Source: Flavobacterium sp. (GTDB lineage: Bacteria; Bacteroidota; Bacteroidia; Flavobacteriales; Flavobacteriaceae). Taken from it: a DNA stretch of 5,976 nucleotides. This document shows positions 1 through 5,976 of the stretch, one piece after another (positions within the stretch are counted from its first letter, which is position 1; every line of letters starts with the position of its first letter). The stretch spans positions 1 through 5,976 of the forward strand of contig JAAURU010000237.1 in NCBI GenBank assembly GCA_012032075.1, read 5' to 3'. A model generated the notes under the pieces. It was given only the letters and a program-made list of their open reading frames with translations, made no database searches and was not told where the DNA came from. The position numbers and the translations under genes are program-made.

Positions 1-1
1 C

Positions 2-272
2 TTTCATTATACTTTAGTAGGATATACAGTATTTTTATCCTTTATCTGCTTTAAATATAATAGGGTATCAAGGTTTAGAAACTTGGTTTATTTATCCTTT
101 ACAAACCCTTAATCTTTTTGAGGTTGCTTACTGGTTATTGCTGGCTTACTTTATAGGGAAGTTAACACAATCTACTACAGAGAAAGGTTTTAAAATTGTT
201 GCTGTTAGTTATGGTAGTGCTTTATTGCTATGGGTTTGTGTAATTATGTTTTTTACTTTGAGTTATAGTTGA
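2..272 (+). pseudogene. C-terminal part of a multi-pass membrane protein, frameshifted, truncated by window edge
   Basis: The reading frame from base 2 gives a hydrophobic stretch beginning FHYTLVGYTVFLSF. The matching continuation (SALNIIGYQGLETWFIYPLQ) lies in the frame of the stop codon at 270-272. One surplus base in the T-rich stretch 31-45 explains the switch. In the second frame, stop codons at 15-20 rule out an independent start further upstream. The joined C-terminus has about three hydrophobic segments: the HYTLVGY region, LNLFEVAYWLLLAYFIG, and VSYGSALLLWVCVIMFFTL. These are separated by short loops, one of them charged (TQSTTEKGFK). I take it to be the last three membrane helices of an inner-membrane protein. 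I do not recognise the family with confidence and assign no function. The protein starts before the window. It is on the same strand as the redoxin gene, but about 340 bases of repeats lie between them, so co-transcription is uncertain. Confidence 0.6.
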
Positions 273-278
273 TTTTTT

Positions 279-368
279 TGTCATGCCGACGTAAGGAGGT
301 ATCGCATAAAATGGGTTAAAAGTAAAAGGGAATTGTTTAATGCGATTTCTCCTATCGTCGAAATGACA
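279..368 (+). repeat. Dispersed inverted-repeat element, copy A (complete)
   Basis: This element of about 90 bp has imperfect complementary 29-base arms at 279-307 and 340-368. By eye 23 of 29 positions can pair. The mismatches come in pairs, at GC/TT, TA/AT and GT/AA. The arms are TGTCATGCCGACG..GGAG..ATCGCAT and ATGCGAT..CTCC..CGTCGAAATGACA. They flank a purine-rich centre of about 32 bases that includes ATGGGTTAAAAGTA. A near-identical copy lies at 525-605 and a related one at 1389-1480. It resembles the short intergenic REP/MITE-like repeats common in flavobacterial genomes. It has no coding capacity, and no mobility gene is visible in the window. Confidence 0.8.
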
Positions 369-444
369 AGTTTATGTGAAGTGTTATGCGATTTACTTCG
401 TCGGTTCGAGCAATGCTCTCGGGTCTCCTATTGTCGAAATGACA
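369..444 (+). repeat. Dispersed repeat, copy B (variant arm carrying a 30-base insert)
   Basis: This unit resembles the right arm of copy A (TGCGATTT...CTCCTATTGTCGAAATGACA). About 30 bases are inserted between GATTT and CTCC, running from ACTTCGTCGG to CTCTCGGGT. The insert carries a small perfect hairpin, GAGC-AAT-GCTC. The same arrangement recurs at 1481-1556 and, more diverged, at 1310-1374. The block 359-394, which spans the junction between copies A and B, is repeated exactly at 455-490. Confidence 0.75.
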
Positions 445-512
445 AATTTGTTACCGAAATGACAAGTTTATGTGAAGTGTTATGCGATTTCTCCCTATGA
501 TTGAAATGACAA
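445..512 (+). repeat. Dispersed repeat, copy C (single arm, partial)
   Basis: This partial unit has the form CCGAAATGACA, a 15-base spacer, then TGCGATTTCTCC, ending TTGAAATGACA. Bases 455-490 exactly repeat bases 359-394 (36 bases, 96 bases apart), which points to a local duplication. It lacks the 30-base insert of copy B. The left GCCGAC-type arm is missing. Confidence 0.7.
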
Positions 513-524
513 GATTGCTTTGAG

Positions 525-605
525 GTAAGGAGGTATCACATAAAATGGGTTAAAAGTAGAAAGGGAATAGTTTAGTGCGATTTCTCCCGATGGTCGAAAT
601 GACAA
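525..605 (+). repeat. Dispersed inverted-repeat element, copy D (left arm truncated)
   Basis: This copy aligns with bases 291-369 over about 80 bases with only a few substitutions and one extra base. It shares GTAAGGAGGTATC, the ATGGGTTAAAAGTA centre and GCGATTTCTCC, and ends GTCGAAATGACA. The outer part of the left arm (TGTCATGCCGAC) is missing. It stops 13 bases before the ATG at 619 and 4 bases before the alternative ATG at 610, so the redoxin 5' leader is made almost entirely of repeat. Confidence 0.8.
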
Positions 606-618
606 AAAAATGTTGATT

Positions 619-1145
619 ATGAAAAAATATTTAAAAATTATAATTCCTGTTTTTGTTTTAAGTTTAATTGCTTTTATGGGTTATAAAGTTGTTAGTAAAA
701 TAAATACTAAGAAAGCAATTGCAGAGAATATTAAAACGATACCTGCTTTTTCTTATGCTTCAATTATAGACAATACTTCTTTTACTAATGAAAGTCTAGT
801 AGCTAATAAATCGACTCTTTTTATTTATTTTAATAGTGAGTGTGAGTTTTGTAATCATGAAGCTGAAATGGTAGGAGAGAATATTGCCAAATTGAAAGAT
901 ATTCAATTAGTATTTGTTTCTTATGAAGATAAGGAAAAATTAAATTATTTGCGAATCAATATAAATTATTAAATCATGCTAACATTCATTTTGTATGTGA
1001 TACAAAAGCTACTTTCGCTACTACTTTTGATGTTAAATCATTACCAACAGTAGTTATTTATAATAAAAATAAGGAACTAGTTGAAAAAATTAAAGGACAG
1101 GTTAAGATTGAAACGATTTTAGGGAAGTTGGAAGAGGAGGAATAG
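619..1145 (+). pseudogene. Membrane-anchored thioredoxin-fold (redoxin/TlpA-like) protein, one frameshift
   Basis: The product is probably a thiol-disulfide redox protein acting on the periplasmic side. The N-terminus (MKKYLK then IIIPVFVLSLIAFMG) is an uncleaved anchor or signal sequence. The thioredoxin motif follows as FNSECEFCNHEAE (cysteines at about residues 75 and 78). A second-half cis-proline motif, SLPTVVIY, comes near 1036-1059. As printed the frame stops at 970-972, but the homologous continuation (KLFANQYKLLNHANIHFVCD) runs in the neighbouring frame to TAG at 1143-1145. One missing A in the five-A run at 935-939 restores about 175 residues, a normal length for such proteins. ATG 619 is preferred over ATG 610 because it gives a clean basic N-terminus. 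It lies on the same strand as a peptide exporter about 440 bases downstream. Its exact substrate cannot be read from sequence, and it could equally be a general reductase. Confidence 0.8.
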
Positions 1146-1183
1146 GAGTGGGAAGAGTGAAGCTGGAAATTTGGTGTTGAGGA

Positions 1184-1283
1184 CTTCGACAAGCTCAGTC
1201 TGACATTACTTAGACAAGCTCAGTCAGACATTACTTGGATAAGCTCAGTTTAACATTGCTTTGACAGGCTTAGTTTGAAAGTT
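1184..1283 (+). repeat. Four tandem 25-bp copies of the CTTCGACAAGCTCAGT repeat
   Basis: Four consecutive 25-base units start at 1184, 1209, 1234 and 1259. The first reads CTTCGACAAGCTCAGTCTGA followed by CATTA. The later units drift progressively (CTTAGACAAGCTCAG, CTTGGATAAGCTCAG, CTTTGACAGGCTTAG), and the last is the most diverged. The core TTCGACAAGCTCAG is, to my recollection, a very widespread intergenic repeat in bacterial genomes. There is no open frame of interest through it. Confidence 0.85.
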
Positions 1284-1309
1284 GGAAAATGAGAGATTAA
1301 AGGAGATTT

Positions 1310-1374
1310 GTTTAATGTGATTTACTTCGTCTCTTCGAGCAAAGTTCTTGGGGCTCACTTCGTTCGAAATGACA
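1310..1374 (+). repeat. Dispersed repeat, copy G (diverged insert-type arm)
   Basis: The unit reads from TTTAATGTGATTTACTTCGT through CTTCGAGCAAAGTTCTTGGGG to CGTTCGAAATGACA. It matches the insert-type units at 369-444 and 1481-1556, but with more substitutions. It is in the same orientation as all the others. Confidence 0.65.
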
Positions 1375-1388
1375 AGATTGCGCAGAAT

Positions 1389-1480
1389 TGTCATGCCGAC
1401 GTAAGGAGGTATCACATAAAAATGGTTAAAAATTAGAAAGAGAATAGTTTAATGCGATTTCTCGTTACCTCGAAATGACA
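1389..1480 (+). repeat. Dispersed inverted-repeat element, copy E (complete)
   Basis: This full-length copy of the 279-368 element begins TGTCATGCCGACGTAAGGAG, then GTATCACATAAAAATGG. It has a purine-rich centre, and its right arm ends in CTCGTTACCTCGAAATGACA. The left arm is nearly identical to that of copy A, while the centre and right arm have diverged more. Confidence 0.8.
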
Positions 1481-1556
1481 GAATTATGTTAAGTATGATG
1501 CGATTTACTTCGTCGGTTCGAGCAAAGCTCTCGTGTCTCCTATCGACGAAATGATA
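1481..1556 (+). repeat. Dispersed repeat, copy F (insert-type arm with hairpin)
   Basis: This copy is strongly similar to 369-444, from TATGATGCGATTTACTTCGT to TCTCCTATCGACGAAATGA. An outer 7-bp stem (TTCGTCG at 1509-1515 with CGACGAA at 1544-1550) encloses an inner GAGC-AAA-GCTC hairpin at 1520-1530. It ends 25 bases before the exporter start codon and so lies in the likely 5' leader of that gene. Confidence 0.75.
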
Positions 1557-1581
1557 ACCTTAGCATTTAATTTGAATATTT

Positions 1582-3732
1582 ATGAATATAAAACATATTA
1601 AAAAACGCATACATTACAACTTGACCAATCTGATTGCGGTGTGGCTTGTTTAATGAGTTTAATTAAATTAAATGGTGGTGCAAGTTCCCTTGAAAAGCTA
1701 AGAGAATTAAGTGGGACAACTAAACAAGGTACAACTATGCTTGGTTTATACCAAGTTGCTAATCAAATAGGGTTTACTGCGGAAGGTTGTGAAGCCGATA
1801 TTCAAGCGCTTATTGACCATAAACAACCTGTTATTTTGCATGTTTTACTTGAAGATAGATTACAACATTATATAGTATGTTACGAGTATGATGCTATTAA
1901 GGGTTTTTAATAGGTGATCCAGCCAAAGGGATTTCGTATTATTCTAAGGAAGAATTAGAAAAAATATGGGTTTCAAAATCGTGTTTGACACTTGAAGTAA
2001 ATGAATCTTTTGTAAAAGCAGCTGTAACCAAAGATTCTAAACGAAAATGGTTTTTAGATTTATTAAAAGAGGATTATAAATTACTTTTCATTTCTATATT
2101 ACTAGGTGTTTTTGTAGCTTGTTTAGGTATGGCAATGGCTATTTTTTCTCAAAAATTAATTGATGATATTTTACCATCAGAAAATAAAACCAAGTTAATT
2201 GCTGGAATTGGTCTTTTAACTGTGTTGCTTTTAGCACGTGTAGGGGTTTCTATATTAAGGGAATTTTTCTTAATGCAACAGTCTAAAGATTTTAACAATC
2301 GTATTAATTCTCAATTTTATGATACATTACTACATTTGCCAAAACCTTTTTTTGACACTCGTAAAATAGGGGAATTAGTGGCTCGTTTAAATGATACACA
2401 GCGCATTCAAAGAGTAATTAAGCAATTAGCCAGTAGTTTAGTAATTGATATTCTTGTAGCTATTATTTCTACTGTTTTTTTGTTCCTATATTCCTGGAAA
2501 GTGGGTTTAATTTGTTTGATTAGTTTACCTGTTTATTTTATAATCATTTATCGTAGTAATAAAAAAATAATCGCTGCTCAAAAAGAAGTTATGCAAAGTT
2601 ATGCTTATAACGAGAGTAATTATATTTCGAGTATGCAAGGTATTGCAACTATTAAAAATGATAATAAGCAATCTATTTTTAGTAAAGCAAATGATTTAAT
2701 ATTTGGTTTGTTTCAAGACAAAATATTCGATTTGGGTAAAATTAATATTAAACTCTCTTGGCAATCTGGTATTGCGAGTGTTTTGTTTCTTATTAGTATT
2801 CTAATATTTACTTCTATTCAGGTTTTAAATAAAGACCTTAAACTGGGAGAATTAATGGCTATTTTAGGAATTGCTGGAGGCTTGTTGCCTTCTATTGCAA
2901 ATTTAGCATTGGTTACTATTCCTATTAATGAAGCTAAAATTGCTTTTAATAGAATGTATGAATTTGCTTCTATTGAAAAGAAAAAGAAGAAGGAGAGCCT
3001 ATTATTGAAATTAATACAATTGCCATTCAAAACCTTTCTTTTCGATTTGCAGGAAGAAAAGAATTGTTAAAAGACATTAATATTCTTTTGCAGAAAGGAA
3101 AAATTACAGCGATTGTAGGAGAAAGTGGTAGTGGAAAAAGTACATTGGGACAAATCTTACAACGTTTTTATGCTTTTGAAAAAGGTTCAATCACAGTAAA
3201 TAATGAATTACAGTTAAATCAAGTTCAGTTAGAAAGTTACCGTGATTTAATAGGTGTCATTCCACAAGATATAACCATTTTTAATGGAAACGTTATTGAT
3301 AATATTTTATTGGGTGCTGAGACTTCACAAGAAACTCTAATTGAGTTTTTTCAAACTTATGGTTTTGATACTTATTTTAATCATTTTCCGCAAGGAGTAG
3401 CAACTATTTTAGGAGAAGAAGGTATTAATCTTTCAGGAGGGCAAAAACAAATTATTGCTTTGGCTAGGGTTTTATACAAGAAACCACAGTTTTTGATTTT
3501 AGATGAAGTTACTTCAGCAATGGATAGAAATACTGAAAATTTTAGTATGAATTTACTAAAACAAATTAAAGCAAATTGTATTGTTTTCTTTATTTCGCAT
3601 CGTTTGCATACGTTAAAACAATTTGCAGATGAAATTTATGTTTTAGAAAATGGCAGTATTTCTATTGCTGGAAATCATGAAGAATTAATGTTATCTGATA
3701 ATTTTTATAGTGATTATTGGAAAGAGGTTTAG
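1582..3732 (+). pseudogene. C39 peptidase-containing ABC transporter (peptide/bacteriocin exporter), three frameshifts
   Basis: Peptidase-containing ABC transporters cut a double-glycine leader from a small peptide and export it across the inner membrane. All three expected modules are present. The C39 peptidase has QLDQSDCGVAC (catalytic Cys about residue 19), HYIVCYEY (His about 96) and GDPAKG (Asp about 113). Six hydrophobic membrane segments lie between about 2075 and 2940. The ATPase has GESGSGKST (3118-3144), PQD, LSGGQ (3430-3444), FLILDEVTSAMD with the catalytic Glu at 3505-3507, and an ISHRL His. As printed, one base is missing at three places. These are about 1600-1613 (just after the start MNIKHIKKR), the T run 1904-1908 (GF becomes GFLIGDPAKG), and the A/G run about 2975-2992 before EGEPIIEI. 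Correcting them gives about 717 residues, normal for the family. No cognate GG-leader peptide or accessory membrane-fusion gene is seen in the window. Confidence 0.92.
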
Positions 3733-3762
3733 GTTTCAGTAATTGTTACTTATGTTATCAAA

Positions 3763-3794
3763 AAAATGACTAGCTAGAATTAACTAGTCATTTT
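3763..3794. terminator. Bidirectional rho-independent-like terminator between convergent genes
   Basis: A perfect 11-bp stem pairs AAAATGACTAG (3763-3773) with CTAGTCATTTT (3784-3794) across a 10-base loop. An A run leads in and a T-rich tract follows, so the hairpin can serve either strand. It sits between the exporter stop at 3732 and the receptor stop at 3814, as expected for a shared terminator. The stem is AT-rich, which is normal at this base composition. Confidence 0.85.
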
Positions 3795-3813
3795 ATATGT
3801 TATAAAATTTTAC

Positions 3814-5976
3814 TTAAAAATTCAAATTCATTCCAGCTAAAAAGTTAATTCCCGCTTGTGGATAAAATCCTGCTCCTTCAATTGTTGTAATTGCTGGTGG
3901 ATTTGAGAAATCATCATCATAAGTATAAAAATAACCATTAGAGATATATTTCACATCGAAAATATTATTGACTAATCCTGAAAAAACGATAGATTTAATT
4001 CCTTTGTTAATTTTCCATTCGTAGTTCACATTAAAATCATTAATGAAATAAGCTTCTAAAACCGATTTTTCAGCATCAATATTACCCATGAACTGTTTGC
4101 CAACGTATTTAGACAAGAGTGATAGTTGCAACCCTTTTACAGGTAAATAAGTAATATTTCCTCCTGCAATTACATTAGGAGAGAAAGCAATATTAGTAGC
4201 TCCTAAGTTTTGTAATTCCCCATCTCTCTCAAAGAAAAAGTCTCTATTTTTATTTTGACTTATTGTTACATTTGGCTGAAAATACAACTTATCTACTACT
4301 TGAATTTGAGCGTCAATTTAAAGCCCTAAACGGTAACTTTTACCACTATTGGTAAAAACTTGGAGCACCAACATCGTTTAAAGCACCCGTTAAAACCAAT
4401 TGATCTGTATAATTCATATAAAACGCATTGGTATTTACTTTTACTTTTTTAGTATTGTATTTCCATCCCAATTCAAAATCATTCAATCGTTCTGGTTTTG
4501 TACTTCCGTTTTCATAATCATCACGTCTTGGCTCTTTATTAGCAATACCAAAATAACCATAAAACATATTAGTGGCATTTAATTGGTAATTCAAACCTAC
4601 TTTTGGATTAAAGAAACGAAAGGTATCATTTACATCATCAAACCTAAAACTATTGGCTTGATAGAAAACCATTCGATATTGCAAATCTGCAAAAACATTT
4701 AGTTTATCTACCACTTCATGAGACACTTTACTATAAACGTTTACATCGTCTTTATTTCCAAAATTATCATAATAGCGATTTGGATTAGGTATATAAAATT
4801 GTGTTCTAATTACTTCTCCATAATGCTTACCTAGGTATCTATTTGCAGCACCTCCTATTTGGAAATCGGTTTTCTGACTGTTATAATTCAATGCAAAAGT
4901 AGCACCAAAGAAATCATTATCTAACCATCTTCTTCGCACTAAATCTGATACTGAATTTCCATTAAAATCGGGTAATCCATACTCTGATAAGGTTTCATCT
5001 TCTTTGTATTGCTCAAAGAAACCTTTTCCTAAAGTATAATGTAAAGAAACATTTTGAATTCCATTTTTCAGACCATTTTTCAGACCAATGCAATTGAAAA
5101 TGGTTTTGCCAATAATTATCGGTTTCGTTATCATAAAATTGCTCATTTCCATTTTCATCAAAATAGATTCCTGCAATGTTATAAGTTCTGTCATTTTCTA
5201 ATTTTTCTTCATCTTCTAATCCGTACCAAGACTGATACGTTTTCTCTTTACCTCCAAAAGCGATAAACTTAATCAAGGTGTTTTCTTTTACATAATTAGC
5301 ATTAAAAAAATAACCTAGCATGTTAGTTGAAGCTCTATCGATATAACCATCGGAAGCAATTTGTGATAAACGCCCATTAATTTCAAAATTATTATGTAAA
5401 CCTGATCCAAATGATAATGTATGTTTTCTTGTACCAAAACTACCTACAGAATTTGCGATTTCAGTATGTGCATCTTCTTGATACGATTTCGTCTCTACAT
5501 TTAAACTGGCTCCAAAAGCACCCGCTCCATTTGTAGAAGTTCCAACACCTCTCTGCAATTGGGCACTTTCTATAGAAGAGGCAAAATCTGGCAGATTAAC
5601 AAAGAAAGTTCCATGGCTTTCACTGTCGTTAAAAGGAACACCATTTAAGGTAACATTAATACGTGAACCATCTGAACCTCTAACTCTCATGTAAGTGTAA
5701 CCAATACCATTTCCCGCATCGGTAGTAGTTACAACTGATGGTTGATAATTTAATAGAATAGGAATGTCTTGTCCGAGATTTCTTTTAGCAATTTCTTCTT
5801 TGGAAACATTGGTAAACGTAATAGGATCTTTTTCTTTTGCCCTAACTGAAGAAAGCACCACTTCTTTGAGTTGAGTTACTTTAGTAGAGTCTTTTTGTGT
5901 TTCTTGAGAGAAAGACAAAAGAGAAAAGAAGAAAGAGAAAGAAGAAAAGAAAAGAAGAGGTCTTAGACATAGCTGA
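3814..5976 (-). pseudogene. TonB-dependent outer-membrane receptor, frameshifted, with an in-frame stop; 5' end uncertain
   Basis: This is an outer-membrane beta-barrel that takes up a large ligand, in this family often a ferric siderophore, using TonB energy. A hydrophobic leader ending LLSFSQETQ is followed by a TonB-box-like LKEVVLSS. Then comes the plug (NLGQDIPILLNYQPSV, YMRVRGSDGSRINVTLNGVP, LQRGVGTSTNGAGAFGASLN) and then the barrel. The protein ends FLAGMNLNF, the terminal Phe typical of barrels. There is no obvious carboxypeptidase-like N-terminal domain. As printed it is broken by an extra base at about 5052-5055 (SEKWNS then NVSLHYTLGKG), an extra base at about 4354-4361 (GAP then FTNSGKSYRLGL), and TAA at 4318-4320 where LGL-E-IDAQ would be expected. 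Repaired it is about 720 residues, full length for a small receptor. ATG 5970-5968 is out of frame with the body, so either another indel lies in the leader or the start is just outside the window. The ligand is not determinable. Confidence 0.9.

Larger units (their letters stand above)
273..618. other. Non-coding gap filled by dispersed repeat elements
   Basis: No credible gene is present between the membrane-protein stop and the redoxin start. About 95% of the gap consists of four repeat units, listed separately (279-368, 369-444, 445-512 and 525-605), all in the same orientation. The last unit ends only 13 bases before the preferred redoxin start, so any redoxin promoter must lie inside repeat sequence or further upstream. 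No convincing Bacteroidota promoter (a TAnnTTTG element with an upstream TTG) and no tRNA-like structure was found. Confidence 0.7.
1146..1581. other. Non-coding gap filled by repeats between redoxin and exporter
   Basis: After the redoxin stop come about 38 purine-rich bases with nothing recognisable. Then follow a 25-bp tandem repeat (1184-1283) and three dispersed elements (1310-1374, 1389-1480, 1481-1556). Only about 25 bases separate the last repeat from the exporter ATG. I looked for a small gene with a double-glycine leader, the expected substrate of the downstream exporter, and saw none. No factor-independent terminator other than the repeat hairpins is apparent. Confidence 0.65.

Noticed and set aside
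279..605. CRISPR array
   Set aside because: The repeats are long, imperfect and internally palindromic. They are not separated by unique spacers of constant size, and no cas gene is present.
1184..1283. CRISPR or regulatory iterons
   Set aside because: The 25-base units are directly adjacent with no spacers, and no replication gene is nearby. A degenerate tandem repeat is the simpler reading.
1567..1574. TTAATTTG as a Bacteroidota -7 promoter element (TAnnTTTG) for the exporter
   Set aside because: The second position does not match, it lies only 8 bases before the ATG, and no convincing upstream TTG element is placed correctly.
1904..1908. Programmed frameshift at the T run in the exporter
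   Set aside because: There are two further one-base disruptions in the same gene and others in every neighbour, without any conserved slippery site or stimulatory structure. A general indel problem explains this better.
2818..3030. Open frame on the - strand inside the transporter
   Set aside because: It lies wholly opposite the membrane and linker region of a clear ABC transporter. The Phe run is just the complement of the Lys/Glu-coding A/G tract.
4400..4582. Open frame on the + strand opposite the receptor
   Set aside because: It overlaps well-conserved receptor barrel sequence on the - strand, has no recognisable domain and no own regulatory signals.
5054..5266. Open frame on the + strand opposite the receptor plug/barrel region
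   Set aside because: It has low-complexity His/Phe/Arg-rich translation and is antisense to conserved receptor sequence.

Overview
This is an AT-rich window whose codon use and protein families point to Bacteroidota, most likely a flavobacterium. The evidence is Flavobacteria-style protein sequences, starts without clear Shine-Dalgarno sequences, a TonB-dependent receptor ending in Phe, and dispersed intergenic repeats of the 'GTCAT..CGACG..GGAG' kind that I recall from that group. No species can be named from the window.

Layout from left to right. (1) The C-terminal part of an unrecognised multi-pass membrane protein on the + strand, up to 272. (2) A repeat-filled intergenic stretch, about 279-605, made of inverted-repeat elements all in one orientation. 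(3) A membrane-anchored thioredoxin-fold protein with a CxxC motif (619-1145, +). (4) A second repeat-filled gap containing four tandem 25-bp copies (1184-1283) and three more of the dispersed elements (1310-1556). (5) A C39 peptidase-containing ABC transporter of the bacteriocin/double-glycine-peptide export type (1582-3732, +). (6) A hairpin terminator shared by two convergent genes (3763-3794). (7) A TonB-dependent outer-membrane receptor on the - strand (3814 to beyond 5976).

The main message is that no gene in the window can be read through as printed. The membrane protein has one frameshift, the redoxin one, the transporter three, and the receptor two plus an in-frame stop, with a possible third frameshift near its start. 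Each reading frame resumes in register after a one-base correction, usually in or beside a short A/T run. All the catalytic motifs that can be checked are intact. This looks more like uncorrected indel errors in the sequence, or very recent decay, than ancient pseudogenes. The receptor's in-frame stop is the exception, because it needs a substitution and not an indel.

The redoxin and the peptide exporter lie on the same strand and could cooperate in making and exporting disulfide-containing secreted peptides. No GG-leader precursor peptide is visible here, so that link is inference. I do not see a clearly new biological system. The most unusual part is the two-sided repeat array around the redoxin gene.
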